Source: Silicimonas algicola (GTDB lineage: Bacteria > Pseudomonadota > Alphaproteobacteria > Rhodobacterales > Rhodobacteraceae). Taken from it: DNA of 64,000 bases. The position numbers and the translations under genes were made by a program. How positions within the stretch are numbered: the stretch's first letter is position 1; each line of letters begins with the position of its first letter. The notes below the pieces were generated by a model. That model was given only the letters and a program-made list of their open reading frames with translations. It had not been told where the DNA came from and did not search any database. Positions 47,948 to 56,616 of this stretch are shown piece by piece. The DNA is taken from assembly GCF_003148765.1 (NCBI RefSeq), contig NZ_QGGV01000002.1:372001-436000 (forward strand), written 5' to 3'.

Positions 47948-48702
47948 AGTTGCAGGCCTGCGCCGATCTCGTCGCGAAGGGCGATCCCGATCGTTTCGCC
48001 GCCGCGATGGCCGCGCCCGTCGAGGCACGGAAGGTGCTCTTTCCGCTCTATGCCTTCAATCTCGAAGTCGCGCGTGCGCCTTGGGTGGCCTCCGAGCCGA
48101 TGATCGGCGAGATGCGTCTGCAATGGTGGCGCGACGCCCTGGCCGAGATCGCCTCAGGCGTGCCGGTGCGGCGGCACGAGGTCGCGACGCCTCTGGCCGA
48201 GGTCCTGACGCCCGAACTGGCGGAAGGGCTGGACGCGCTGATCGAGGTGCGGAGGTGGGATCTTTATGCCGAGCCCTTCGCGGACGAGGCGGCGTTGCTG
48301 GCCTATCTCGACGTCACCGGCGCGACGCTGATGTGGACCGCCGCCGCCGCTTTGGGCGCAGGGGAGGCGACCGAGGATACCGTCAGGCGTTTCGGAAGGG
48401 CTGCGGCTCTGGCCCGTTACCTCACGGCAGTGCCTGACCTCGAGGCGCGGGGACGCATCCCTCTGGTGGACGGACGGTCGGAGGCGGTGGCGCGGCTGGC
48501 CCGCGAGACGAGGAACGCGATGCCGTCCCGCGCCGCCCTGCGGCGAGCCCTGCCGGGTCTGGCGCGCGCGGCGCTGATCGAGGGCTGGCAGGCGGGCGGC
48601 ATCCTGTCGCGCGCCACCGCCGATCCCTTGCGCGTCGCCGAGGGCCGGCTGGAGCCAAGCGAGTTTCGCCGCCGCCTGGGCCTTCTGTTCGCCAGCCGTT
48701 AG
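47941..48702 (+). CDS. Squalene/phytoene synthase family protein (NDUFAF6-like)
   Basis: A 253-residue helical protein of the trans-isoprenyl diphosphate synthase superfamily. The stretch LFPLYAFNLEVARAPWVASEPMIGEMRLQWWRDAL is typical of the alphaproteobacterial group related to the mitochondrial complex I assembly factor NDUFAF6. The Asp-rich metal-binding motifs of true phytoene synthases (DXXXD) are not visible, so synthase activity is doubtful. ATG 47941 or 47944 lies inside the tail of composite repeat copy 2, which may supply the ribosome site. It ends 4 bp from the convergent rhomboid gene. Confidence 0.82.
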   Translation: MMELQACADLVAKGDPDRFAAAMAAPVEARKVLFPLYAFNLEVARAPWVASEPMIGEMRLQWWRDALAEIASGVPVRRHEVATPLAEVLTPELAEGLDALIEVRRWDLYAEPFADEAALLAYLDVTGATLMWTAAAALGAGEATEDTVRRFGRAAALARYLTAVPDLEARGRIPLVDGRSEAVARLARETRNAMPSRAALRRALPGLARAALIEGWQAGGILSRATADPLRVAEGRLEPSEFRRRLGLLFASR

Positions 48703-48706
48703 GGCG

Positions 48707-49468
48707 TCAGCGATCCCAGGGAGAACGTGCGCGGTCCTTGTCGCGCCGCACCTTCGGGACCATCGTGCGCCCCTCGCGATATATCGCGTCGGGATGCGGC
48801 GGGTGGCCGTGGGTGCGCCTCCAGAAGGCGGCGCCGCCGCGCTTCTGCCAGAGCGGAAAGGTCAGGACGACCCCGGCCGCGAAGCCGCCCGCGTGCGCCC
48901 AGTAGGCGACGCCGCCCTGCTCCGTCGGCGTCATCGACCCTTGCACGAACTGGACGAGGAACCAGAAGCCGAGGACGGTCCAGGCGGGCAGCGGAAAGAC
49001 CTTGAAGATGATGACGAGGATCACGACCACGTCGACGCGCGCCTTGGGGAACATCAGAAGGTATCCGCCCATCACGCCTGCTATCGCGCCGGACGCGCCG
49101 ACCATCGGGATGAAGGACCCGGGGTCCGCCATGACCTGAGCCGCCGCCGCAGCGAGGCCTCCTGCGAGGTAGAACAGGAGGAAGCCCAGGTGCCCCATCT
49201 GGTCCTCCATGTTGTCGCCGAAGACCCACAGGAACAGCATGTTGCCGGCAAGGTGCAGGATGCCGCCGTGAAGGAACATCGAGGTCAGGAAGGTCTCGGG
49301 CGCGGACCACGCCGGCACGAGGCCCCAGGTCATGAAGAAGTCCTGCGTCGCCCGGTCATTGGACAAGAGGCTCCAGTAGGACAGGAAGACCGCGACGTTG
49401 ATCGCGATGAGCACCCAGGTGACATAAGGCGTGCGCTCGGAGGGGTTGTGGTCGCGGATCGGGAACAT
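48707..49468 (-). CDS. Rhomboid family intramembrane serine protease
   Basis: A 253-residue rhomboid with about six transmembrane helices. The first helix is YVTWVLIAINVAVFLSYW, the conserved HLAGNMLFLWVFG lies near residue 85, the catalytic Ser in VGASGAIAG and the catalytic His in YWAHAGGFAAG. A basic cytoplasmic tail follows (MVPKVRRDKDRARSPWDR). The start ATG 49468 (MFPIRDHNPSERTP) fits the family; the frame is open 12 codons further. Substrates unknown. Confidence 0.92.
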   Translation of the reverse strand: MFPIRDHNPSERTPYVTWVLIAINVAVFLSYWSLLSNDRATQDFFMTWGLVPAWSAPETFLTSMFLHGGILHLAGNMLFLWVFGDNMEDQMGHLGFLLFYLAGGLAAAAAQVMADPGSFIPMVGASGAIAGVMGGYLLMFPKARVDVVVILVIIFKVFPLPAWTVLGFWFLVQFVQGSMTPTEQGGVAYWAHAGGFAAGVVLTFPLWQKRGGAAFWRRTHGHPPHPDAIYREGRTMVPKVRRDKDRARSPWDR

Positions 49469-49573
49469 GGGTCTCACCCGACAGGGAGGCGCGTCGAAGG
49501 TCAAGCATCCTCGGCCCGCGTGACGGCGATGTGACTTGACGGAAGGACGGGGCGGGCTTCAAAATCCGGACGC

Positions 49574-50113
49574 ATGAGACACGCGCTTTTCGCCCTGATC
49601 CTGGCCCCGCTCCCCGCCTTTGCGGACTGTCCGCCTGCGCCCGATGTGTCCGAGGCGCAGACCGCGATCCTCGACCAGGTGCGGGCCGCGACGACCGAGA
49701 TGGAGGCGCGCGCCCTTTTCAACGGGGTGTGGGAGCTTTGGACGCAGGCGCCCGACGAACCCGCGCAGGAGCTTCTGGACCGGGGGATGGAGGCGCGGAA
49801 TTCCTATGATTTCATCGCGGCTCTCGACGCCCTCGACCGGCTGACGGAGTACTGCCCGGAGTATGCCGAGGGCTTCAACCAGCGCGCCTTCGTCAACTTC
49901 CTGCGCGAGGATTTCGAGGCGGCGCTTCCCGATCTGGAAGCGGCGCTCGCCTTGCGGCCCGACCATGTGGCGGCGCTCTCGGGCAAGGCGCTGACGCTGA
50001 TCGGCCTCGGGCGCGAGGACGAGGCGCAGATCGTGCTGCGGCAGGCCCTGAAGCTGAACCCCTGGCTGCCCGAGCGGCACCTTCTGAAAGAGGCGGGGGG
50101 GAAGGACCTCTAG
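49574..50113 (+). CDS. Periplasmic TPR-repeat protein
   Basis: A 179-residue protein with an N-terminal signal peptide (MRHALFALILAPLPAFA) and three to four tetratricopeptide repeats from about residue 65 (ELLDRGMEARNSYDFIAALDAL, EGFNQRAFVNFLREDFEAAL, VAALSGKALTLIGLGREDEA). It probably acts as a periplasmic protein-protein adaptor. No catalytic domain. It ends 44 bp before tRNA-Leu and is divergent from the rhomboid gene. Three cysteines (two in mature part) may form a disulfide. Confidence 0.82.
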   Translation: MRHALFALILAPLPAFADCPPAPDVSEAQTAILDQVRAATTEMEARALFNGVWELWTQAPDEPAQELLDRGMEARNSYDFIAALDALDRLTEYCPEYAEGFNQRAFVNFLREDFEAALPDLEAALALRPDHVAALSGKALTLIGLGREDEAQIVLRQALKLNPWLPERHLLKEAGGKDL

Positions 50114-50157
50114 CCCTTGCCCGGCGGTCCCTCGCGGTCTAGGCACGTCGAGGCCGC

Positions 50158-50243
50158 GCGGGCGTGGCGGAATGGTAGACGCATGAGACTTAAAATCTCT
50201 GGGGCGAAAGCCCGTGCCGGTTCGAGTCCGGCCGCCCGTACCA
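50158..50243 (+). tRNA. tRNA-Leu (anticodon UAA)
   Basis: An 86-nt class II tRNA with CCA encoded (50241-50243). Acceptor stem GCGGGCG/CGCCCGT, anticodon loop CTTAAAA giving UAA, long variable arm GGGGCGAAAGCCC, T arm GCCGG-TTCGAGT-CCGGC, and D-loop with TGGTAGA. It reads UUA and, by wobble, UUG. UUA is rare in a genome this GC-rich. Its end is 3 bp from the stop codon of the opposing DUF2799 gene. Confidence 0.95.
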
Positions 50244-50246
50244 GCC

Positions 50247-50777
50247 TCAGTAGAAGCGCAGACGCGCCCGTTCAGCCCTGAGCCGCAGAACGCGGAGCTG
50301 GAGCGTGCCGATCTCGGCCTGGATCGAGGCGCGGCGCGGATCGTCCGCGGGCAGGGAGGCGAGAGCACTGCGCAGGTCCGACACATCGCTTTCGGCCCGG
50401 TCGATGTCCTGTTCGACGTCGTAGAGGTCGAGCCCCCGCGCATTGGCGCGCCTCAGTTCCGGCTCGATCTCGGCCGGGCATACGGGCGACAGGCGGTGGC
50501 CGTCGGCGCCTTCCTCCCACGCGCGGCGCGGCGTGCAGTAGGTCTTGAGACCGACCTGGCGACCCTTTTCCCACTCCGACCTGACAGGGGCTATGCCGTA
50601 CTCGTTGCAGGCGCGCGCATGGATGCGGAGGTAGTCGGGCGTCCGCCCTTCGGCGCCGTCTCGCAGGCCGACCGTCTCCCAGTCGCCGGCGCGGCACTGG
50701 TCCTCGGAGAGGGAGGCACAGGCCGACAGGAGCGGCAGAAGCAGTACAGCGGGGAGAAGGAATCGGAGCGGTCTCAT
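50247..50777 (-). CDS. DUF2799 family lipoprotein
   Basis: A 176-residue lipoprotein: signal segment MRPLRFLLPAVLLLPLLSAC with lipobox Cys20. The mature part begins SLSEDQCRAGDWETVGLRDGAEGR, the DUF2799 hallmark (QCxxGDWxxxGxxDG), with further Cys residues (ACNEYGI, YCTPRRAW, VCPAE). A predicted coiled coil (DIDRAESDVSDLRSAL... LRLRAERARL) forms the C-terminus. Function unknown; an outer-membrane or periplasmic location is likely. The stop codon nearly abuts the convergent tRNA-Leu. Confidence 0.85.
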   Translation of the reverse strand: MRPLRFLLPAVLLLPLLSACASLSEDQCRAGDWETVGLRDGAEGRTPDYLRIHARACNEYGIAPVRSEWEKGRQVGLKTYCTPRRAWEEGADGHRLSPVCPAEIEPELRRANARGLDLYDVEQDIDRAESDVSDLRSALASLPADDPRRASIQAEIGTLQLRVLRLRAERARLRFY

Positions 50778-50824
50778 GTCGGCGATCCTGCGACGAATGC
50801 GCATGTTATGCCATGACAGCGCCG

Positions 50825-51871
50825 TCAGCCTCGGACGAGTTCCACGAAGTGCCTGATGTTCTCTGCGGGACAGGACCAGTCGCAGACGAGGCGGGCGGGC
50901 AGAATCGCGTCGTCGTCGCCGTCGAGCGTGCCCTCCCAGAGGTAGTATTTCGCCCCGGCCTCGTGCAGGCGGCGGTGCGCAGCGCGGGAAAAGCGCGGGA
51001 AGAGCATGTTGGCCTGCGGTTCGTGCAGGAAGGATACGCCGGGCGTCTGCTTCAGCGCGCGGGCCAGCCGCTGGCCGACATCGTTCGCGGCACGCGCGGT
51101 CGTCAGCCACAGGTCGTCGGTCAGGTAGGCGTCCATCTGCGCGGCAAGGAAGCGGTTCTTCGAGAAGAGGTGTCCGCCCCGCTTGCGCCTGAGCTCGAAC
51201 TCCCGTGCCTTCGCGGTGTCGAAGATCACGCAGGCCTCGACGCCCATGAGCCCGTTCTTGGTGCCGCCGAAGCTGACGGCGTCGACGCCGGCCTTCCAGG
51301 TCATCTCGGCCGGTGTGCAGCCGAGGGCGGCGCAGGCATTGGCGAAGCGCGCGCCGTCGAGGTGGAGGGGCAGGCCATGCGTGCGGGCGACCTGCGCGAT
51401 GGCCCGGATGCGCTCGAGCGGATAGACCGTGCCGCGCTCGCTGACGCTGGTGATCGAGACGCTGCCCGGCTGGGGCGAATGGACGCCGCCAGACTTCAGC
51501 ACCTCGATGTCGCGGGCCAGCGCGTCGGGCTCCATCATCGCGTCGCGGCTCTCGACGAGGGTCAGCTTCGCGCCGCCGGTGAAGAACTCGGGCGCGCTGC
51601 ACTCGTCCTGGTGGATATGCGCCTCGGGCGTGCAGAATACCGTCTCGTAGGGTCGCGTCAGGGTGGCGAGGAGCAGCGCGTTGGCGCCGGTCCCCGTGGC
51701 GACGAAGAGGACGGCGGCCTCCGGGGCTTCGAAGACGTCGCGCACGCGGTCGGCGGCGCGGCGGGTCAGGTCGTCGTTGCCGTAGGGCAGGGCCCAGCCT
51801 TCGTTGGCGATGGCCAGCGCCTCCATCACCTTGGGGTGGACAGGACCGGAGTTGTCGGACGCAAAACGCAT
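50825..51871 (-). CDS. ltaE: Low-specificity L-threonine aldolase family protein
   Basis: A 348-residue fold-type I PLP enzyme of the beta-eliminating lyase family. It starts MRFASDNSGPVHPKVMEAL, has VLFVATGTGANALLL, LHLDGARFANACAALG and the Schiff-base lysine in SFGGTKNGLMG. It should cleave threonine or allo-threonine to glycine and acetaldehyde. The start is 1 bp after the stop of the YcgN-like gene. Specificity for L or D form and threo/allo isomers cannot be read from sequence. Confidence 0.9.
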   Translation of the reverse strand: MRFASDNSGPVHPKVMEALAIANEGWALPYGNDDLTRRAADRVRDVFEAPEAAVLFVATGTGANALLLATLTRPYETVFCTPEAHIHQDECSAPEFFTGGAKLTLVESRDAMMEPDALARDIEVLKSGGVHSPQPGSVSITSVSERGTVYPLERIRAIAQVARTHGLPLHLDGARFANACAALGCTPAEMTWKAGVDAVSFGGTKNGLMGVEACVIFDTAKAREFELRRKRGGHLFSKNRFLAAQMDAYLTDDLWLTTARAANDVGQRLARALKQTPGVSFLHEPQANMLFPRFSRAAHRRLHEAGAKYYLWEGTLDGDDDAILPARLVCDWSCPAENIRHFVELVRG

Positions 51872-51872
51872 G

Positions 51873-52370
51873 TCAGAGATCCTCGACGATGTGGTCTTCC
51901 CACTCTTCTTCCGGCACCTCGAACTCGGGCACCGTCCAGCCCCGCACCGACTGCCCCTCGGCGTGGACCGTCTCGGAATCGCCCGAGATGAGCGGGTGCC
52001 AGTCGTAGAGGCGCTTGCCCTCGTGGAGGAGCCGGTAGGCGCAGGTGGTCGGCAGCCAGTAGGCGACCTTGGGCAGGGTGGAGGGGGTCAGCACGACGCA
52101 GTCGGGGACAAACTGCCTGCGGATCGGGTACTGCGCGCAGCGGCAGCTCTCGCCGTCGAGGAGGCGGCAGGCGACGCGGGTGAAGGCGACCTCGCCCGTG
52201 TCGGCATCCTCGAGCTTGTTGAGACAGCACTTGCCGCAGCCGTCGCAAAGCGCCTCCCACTCGCGCGCAGTGAGGTTGCGCAGCGGCACGCGCTCCCAGT
52301 AGCGGTCTCGGAGACCTTCGCGGTTGATGGGGTCGCTGCCCGGTCGCGGTTCTGGCCCAGAGCGTGTCAT
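51873..52370 (-). CDS. YcgN family cysteine cluster protein (UPF0260)
   Basis: A 165-residue protein with conserved cysteines: LCDGCGKCCLNKLED, then VACRLLDGESCRCAQYPIRR and FVPDCVVLT, followed by LPTTCAYRLLHEGKRLYDWHPLISG. This is the UPF0260/YcgN pattern, thought to bind a metal or Fe-S cluster; role unknown. ATG 52370 (MTRSGPE) is taken as start; a TTG at 52385 lies within the composite-repeat box that fills the gap to ribF. Confidence 0.88.
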   Translation of the reverse strand: MTRSGPEPRPGSDPINREGLRDRYWERVPLRNLTAREWEALCDGCGKCCLNKLEDADTGEVAFTRVACRLLDGESCRCAQYPIRRQFVPDCVVLTPSTLPKVAYWLPTTCAYRLLHEGKRLYDWHPLISGDSETVHAEGQSVRGWTVPEFEVPEEEWEDHIVEDL

Positions 52371-52371
52371 G

Positions 52372-52393
52372 CGTATTTGGCGCAAGATGAAGG
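52372..52393 (+). repeat. Solitary copy of the intergenic repeat box (copy 4)
   Basis: CGTATTTGGCGCAAGATGAAGG resembles the box and tail of the composite repeat (GTATTT...CAAGA-GAA-GG) without the hairpin modules. It occupies nearly all of the 25-bp gap between the ribF stop and the YcgN start, in the orientation opposite to those genes. Confidence 0.45.
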
Positions 52394-52395
52394 AG

Positions 52396-53319
52396 TCATG
52401 GGGAAAGTATCTCCCTCGCCTGCGCGCTGTCGGCGTCCATCTGCGCCACCAGCGCGTCGAGGCTGTCGAAGCGCTCCTCGGGGCGGAGGTAGGTAACGAG
52501 GGCGACCGAGAGGTGGGTGCCGTAGAGGTCGCCGCGGAAGTCGAAGAGGTGGGCTTCGCAGTTCGGGCGGTTCTCGCCGAACATGGGCCGCACGCCGATC
52601 GAGGCGACGCCGTCGTATTCGCCGGCGTGGTCTCCCGAGAGCACGCGGACGCGGACCGCGTAGACGCCGAATTTCGGCGGATGAAGGCCCTCGATGGACA
52701 GGTTCGCGGTCGGGTAGCCCAGCTCGCGGCCGCGCTGGTCGCCGCGTAGGACTGCGCCCTCGATGCGGTGAAGGTGGCCGAGCATCCGCGCGGCCTCCTC
52801 GGGCCGGCCCTCGGTCAGCGCCTCGCGGATGCGGGTCGAGGACACGGCCGAGCCGTCGCCGACGAGAGGCGTGACGGTGACGCCGAAGCCGAAGCCGCGG
52901 CCGAAATCCGTCAGCATGTCGGTCGTGCCCTGGCGGCCCTTGCCGAAGCAGAAGTCGGCGCCGACGGTCACATGGGCGAGGCCCAGTTGCCCGGCGAGGA
53001 CATCCCGGGCGAATTCCTCGGCGGTCAGGCCGGCGAGGCGCGCGGTGAAGGGCAACTCATAGAGATGCGCCACGCCAAGCGCTTCCAGCCGGTGGACGCG
53101 GGCTTCGGCATTCATCAGGCGGAAGGGGGGCGCGTCGGGGGCGAAGTACTCGCGCGGATGCGGCTCGAAGGTGACGACGCCCAAGGGCGCGGCGGCGGCC
53201 TCCTGCGCGATCCTCAGCACCGCCTGGTGGCCCAGGTGAACGCCATCGAAGTTGCCGATCGCCACCGTCGCGCCCTTGTCGGCGTCGGTCAGGTAGATGG
53301 GGTCGCGGTGGATGCGCAT
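52396..53319 (-). CDS. ribF: Riboflavin kinase / FAD synthetase
   Basis: A 307-residue bifunctional RibF that makes FMN and FAD. The N-terminal adenylyltransferase has AIGNFDGVHLGHQAVL and FEPHPREYF; VSSTRIREAL is the second nucleotide motif. The C-terminal kinase has GRELGYPTANLSIEG and GVASIGVRPMFGEN. Start ATG 53319 (MRIHRDPIYL) fits the family; the open extension to 53460 overlaps the divergent sulfotransferase promoter region. Length is normal. Confidence 0.95.
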   Translation of the reverse strand: MRIHRDPIYLTDADKGATVAIGNFDGVHLGHQAVLRIAQEAAAAPLGVVTFEPHPREYFAPDAPPFRLMNAEARVHRLEALGVAHLYELPFTARLAGLTAEEFARDVLAGQLGLAHVTVGADFCFGKGRQGTTDMLTDFGRGFGFGVTVTPLVGDGSAVSSTRIREALTEGRPEEAARMLGHLHRIEGAVLRGDQRGRELGYPTANLSIEGLHPPKFGVYAVRVRVLSGDHAGEYDGVASIGVRPMFGENRPNCEAHLFDFRGDLYGTHLSVALVTYLRPEERFDSLDALVAQMDADSAQAREILSP

Positions 53320-53458
53320 GGGGCGGGGGTAACGTGGGCCAGAGGGGCGGACAAGGGGGATATGGACGGCCGGAACGCGCTGCGAGCCGCTTTCAACATG
53401 ACATTGGACAGAATGCTTGCCGAGGCAGATAGTCTCGCCACACTCGGGGGGGTGAAAC

Positions 53459-54094
53459 ATGACACTTCAGGTGATCGGATCGGGATTCGGACGGACGGGA
53501 ACGAAATCGCTGAAGGCGGCGCTGGAACGGCTGGGGTATGGCCCTTGTCATCACATGCACGAGATCGTCGAGAATCCGGAGCAGGTGGCGCATTGGCAGA
53601 AGCTGGCAGCGGGAGGGGACGTCGACTGGCACGAGGTCTTCGCCGGATACAACTCGCAGGTGGACTGGCCGGGGGCACATGTCTGGCGCGAACTGGCCGA
53701 GGCCTTTCCGGACGCCAAGGTGGTGCACACGGTGCGGCCCGAGGAAAAGTGGTGGGCCAGTTTCCAGAAGACCATCGGCAAGCTGATGGCGCGCTATCGC
53801 GATATTCCCTTGCCGCCGCACATCCACGACATCCTTGAAGCGTGGAATGATCTGGCGGGGAAAGGGACGTTCGGCGGCAAACTTGACGACAAGGAAGTCG
53901 GGCTGGCCGCCTTCAGGAAGAGGACCGACGACGTTCGCGCGGCGCTGCCTGCCGACCGTCTGCTGATCTTCGATCCGGCCGAGGGGTGGGCGCCGCTCTG
54001 CGCCTTCCTCGGGAAGGACGTGCCGGACGAGCCGTTTCCGCATCACAACCTGAGGGCCGATTTCTGGGAGGTGCTGGGCGGCGAGCCCGCGTGA
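53459..54094 (+). CDS. Sulfotransferase family protein
   Basis: A 211-residue P-loop-like sulfotransferase. The PAPS 5'-phosphosulfate loop is VIGSGFGRTGTKSLKAAL at residues 5-22, followed by the conserved CHHMHEI, VVHTVRPEEKWWASF and, near the C-terminus, EGWAPLCAFLGKDVPDEPFPHHN. This form is common in Roseobacters and resembles the eukaryotic-like sulfotransferase (DUF-type) group. The acceptor substrate is unknown. It is a single gene divergent from ribF, 139 bp apart. Confidence 0.88.
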   Translation: MTLQVIGSGFGRTGTKSLKAALERLGYGPCHHMHEIVENPEQVAHWQKLAAGGDVDWHEVFAGYNSQVDWPGAHVWRELAEAFPDAKVVHTVRPEEKWWASFQKTIGKLMARYRDIPLPPHIHDILEAWNDLAGKGTFGGKLDDKEVGLAAFRKRTDDVRAALPADRLLIFDPAEGWAPLCAFLGKDVPDEPFPHHNLRADFWEVLGGEPA

Positions 54095-54110
54095 CGGGGC
54101 GCCGGGGGGG

Positions 54111-54554
54111 TCAGTCGAACTTCGCGGACGGCGCGAGCACCGTCGCCTCGCCGACGAGGACCTTCTTGCCGTTGACGAGGCAGCGCGTGTCGAGCTTCAC
54201 GCGGCGCTTGGCGTAGTCGATCTCCAGCACCTCGACCTCGGCCAGGACCATGTCGCCCGGGCGGACGGGGGCGAGGAAGCGGAGCGTCTGGCCGAGGTAG
54301 ACCGTCCCGTGGCCGGGAAGCTGCTCGCCGATCACGGCCGAGACGAGGCCCGCCGTCAGCATCCCGTGGGCGATCCGGCCCTCAAATATGGTGTCCTGCG
54401 CGTAGGCGTCGTCGAGGTGGACCGGGTTTCGATCGGTCGAGACGCGGGCGAAGAGCTCGATGTCTTCATCCGTGATCTCCTTCCTCAGCGAGCGCACCAT
54501 GCCCACCTCGAGATCCTCGATCACGATGGTGCCGCGCGGCTGGTTGTCGAGCAT
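54111..54554 (-). CDS. MaoC-like dehydratase (R-specific enoyl-CoA hydratase)
   Basis: A 147-residue hot-dog-fold MaoC domain protein. The hydratase 2 motif is intact: DRNPVHLDDAYAQDTIFEGRIAHGMLTAGL, with catalytic Asp and His. It probably hydrates enoyl-CoA to (R)-3-hydroxyacyl-CoA, linking fatty acid oxidation to polyhydroxyalkanoate, like PhaJ; no pha genes lie nearby, so this is family inference. The start ATG 54554 (MLDNQPRG) is preferred over the upstream extension. Confidence 0.88.
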   Translation of the reverse strand: MLDNQPRGTIVIEDLEVGMVRSLRKEITDEDIELFARVSTDRNPVHLDDAYAQDTIFEGRIAHGMLTAGLVSAVIGEQLPGHGTVYLGQTLRFLAPVRPGDMVLAEVEVLEIDYAKRRVKLDTRCLVNGKKVLVGEATVLAPSAKFD

Positions 54555-54747
54555 CACGATTCTCTCCGCAACAAACGAACCCAAATGGCTTCTGCTGTGA
54601 AACTTAATTACTTCGCAGGTGCAGAAAATCAACCCCTCTTATGGTCGGAGGCGGGGTCTGAACGGAATGTTTCGCGAAAAACCGGTGGAATGCGGCAGCC
54701 GCGTCGATACTGTCGGTCGGACATGTTCAAGCTGGGGGGCTGAGTTC

Positions 54748-54867
54748 ATGCCGAAACGCCTGCGCGATTTGCTGCTCGGGGCACCCGAGGCGGTGCCCGG
54801 AGACTATATCCTCGCCCTTACCGCGGTGGTGGGGCTGATGGCGGCGGTCTTCGTGCGGATGATCTGA
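54748..54867 (+). CDS. Small single-TM membrane peptide (39 aa)
   Basis: MPKRLRDLLLGAPEAVPGDY followed by one transmembrane helix (ILALTAVVGLMAAVFVRMI). A GGGGGG run lies about 10 nt before ATG 54748. Basic N-terminus and short membrane helix suggest an inner-membrane micropeptide. Third-position GC fits a gene. The frame is open upstream to 54619, but that part looks non-coding. Family unknown. Confidence 0.6.
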   Translation: MPKRLRDLLLGAPEAVPGDYILALTAVVGLMAAVFVRMI

Positions 54868-54885
54868 GGCGCGCGCCTCCGCGGG

Positions 54886-55905
54886 TCAGCCTAACGAGTA
54901 CATCCCGTCGTAGATCGGCTCGAGCGTCTCCTGGTCGAAGAGGCTCGAGACCGACGTCCCGTGCCAGATATTCATGATCGCCTGTGCCAGCATCGGCGCC
55001 GTCGGCACGATGCGGATGTTCGTCGCGGCCTTCGTGGCCTCGGACGGCTCGATGGTGTCGGAGACGACGAGGCTTTTCATGGCCGAGGCCGTGACGCGCT
55101 CGATGGCGGGACCGGACAGCACGCCGTGCGAGATATAGGCGTGGACCTCCTTCGCGCCGGCCTCCATCAGCGTCTCGGCGCCCTTGCAGAGGGTGCCGGC
55201 GGTGTCGACGATATCGTCGACGATGATGCAGACGCGGTCCTTCACGTCGCCGATCACGGTCATCTCGGCGATCTCGCCCGGCTTCTCACGGCGCTTGTCG
55301 ACGATGGAGAGGGGCGCATTGATGCGCTGCGCCAGTTCGCGGGCACGCGCCACGCCGCCGACGTCGGGGGACACCACGGTGACCTCGTCCATCGTCTTGC
55401 GGAAAGCGTGCTTGATATCGAGCGCGAAGATGGGTGCGGCGTAGAGGTTGTCGACCGGAATGTCGAAGAACCCCTGGATCTGGGCGGCGTGGAGATCCAT
55501 CGTCAGGATACGCTCGATGCCGGCCGAGACCATCATGTTGGCGACAAGCTTCGCGGTGATGGGCGTGCGCGCCTTGGTGCGGCGATCCTGACGAGCGTAG
55601 CCGAAATAGGGGATCACGGCGGTGATCCGCGCAGCCGACGACCGGCGCAGCGCATCGGCCATGATGAGGAGCTCCATCAGGTTGTCGTTCGCCGGGTTCG
55701 ACGTCGACTGCAGGATGAACATGTCCTCGCCGCGGACGTTCTCGAAGACCTCGACGAAGATCTCGCCGTCGTTGAAGCGCTCGACCCGGGCGTCGACGAG
55801 GCCGACGTTCATGCCCCTGTGCATCGACATCCGGCGCGCGACGGCCTTCGCCAGCCCCTTGTTGGCGTTGCCGGCGATGATCTTCGGTTCTTCGAGCTGG
55901 GGCAT
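54886..55905 (-). CDS. prs: Ribose-phosphate pyrophosphokinase
   Basis: A 339-residue PRPP synthetase (ATP + ribose 5-phosphate to PRPP), feeding purine, pyrimidine, His, Trp and NAD synthesis. Conserved motifs: [76 protein letters not shown] and the PRPP-binding [19 protein letters not shown]. Start ATG 55905 (MPQLEEPKI); the extension to 55959 lies in the divergent promoter region. Normal length for alphaproteobacteria. Confidence 0.96.
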   Translation of the reverse strand: MPQLEEPKIIAGNANKGLAKAVARRMSMHRGMNVGLVDARVERFNDGEIFVEVFENVRGEDMFILQSTSNPANDNLMELLIMADALRRSSAARITAVIPYFGYARQDRRTKARTPITAKLVANMMVSAGIERILTMDLHAAQIQGFFDIPVDNLYAAPIFALDIKHAFRKTMDEVTVVSPDVGGVARARELAQRINAPLSIVDKRREKPGEIAEMTVIGDVKDRVCIIVDDIVDTAGTLCKGAETLMEAGAKEVHAYISHGVLSGPAIERVTASAMKSLVVSDTIEPSEATKAATNIRIVPTAPMLAQAIMNIWHGTSVSSLFDQETLEPIYDGMYSLG

Positions 55906-56014
55906 TGACGCGCGGACCTCCCTGGACCGCGGAGCGCGGCGGATTCGCAATGTTGACACCGCTTAGCATGTGCCTAGGGTCACGCAAACAATCGAAACCG
56001 GGAGGCGGGGCCAC

Positions 56015-56614
56015 ATGCCTCACATCGACTATTATCTCACTGTTGTCTCTCCATTCTGCTACCTCGCCGGCACACGTCCTGCCGAGGTCGCGGCGAAGCA
56101 TGGGGCCACGATCACTTACAAGCCGGTGGATGCCGTCGCCCTCTTCGGACGTACAGGCGGTGTTCCGCTTGCACAGCGCCATCCGTCGCGCCAGGCCTAC
56201 CGGCTCGCCGAAATTCCCCGCCAGGCGAAGATGCTGGGCATGCCGATCACCGTGAAGCCGGCGCACTTCCCGACCAATCCGGCCCCGGCGGGCTATGCCA
56301 TCATCGCCGCGCAGAATGCCGGCGGCGGTGACCTAGCAGCGCTCGTCGCGGGCCTGTCGCGCGCCTGCTGGGCCGAAGAAAAGGACGTCGCCGAAGACAG
56401 CGTCATCAAGGGCTGCCTCGAGGCGGCGGGCTTCGATCCGGCGCTCGCCGACCGCGGGCTTCTCGCAGGGGCCGAGACCTATGGGACGAACCTCGAGGAG
56501 GCGGTGAACCGCGGCGTCTTCGGACTGCCGTTCTTCATCACCGACGACGGCGCGCCGTTCTGGGGCCAGGACCGGATCGACCATCTCGACGCGCATCTCG
56601 GAGGGCGGCTCTGA
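56015..56614 (+). CDS. 2-hydroxychromene-2-carboxylate isomerase family protein
   Basis: A 199-residue DSBA-like thioredoxin-fold protein related to NahD and GST kappa. It starts MPHIDYYLTVVSPFCYLAG, has YKPVDAVALFGRTGG, and the C-terminal cis-Pro loop RGVFGLPFFITDDGAPFWGQDRIDHL. Only one cysteine sits at the active-site position (PFCYLAG), typical of glutathione-dependent isomerases rather than DsbA. Start ATG 56015 has GGGAGGCGGGG upstream. It is followed 2 bp later by an alpha/beta hydrolase; a joint detoxification role is speculative. Confidence 0.85.
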   Translation: MPHIDYYLTVVSPFCYLAGTRPAEVAAKHGATITYKPVDAVALFGRTGGVPLAQRHPSRQAYRLAEIPRQAKMLGMPITVKPAHFPTNPAPAGYAIIAAQNAGGGDLAALVAGLSRACWAEEKDVAEDSVIKGCLEAAGFDPALADRGLLAGAETYGTNLEEAVNRGVFGLPFFITDDGAPFWGQDRIDHLDAHLGGRL

Positions 56615-56616
56615 CC

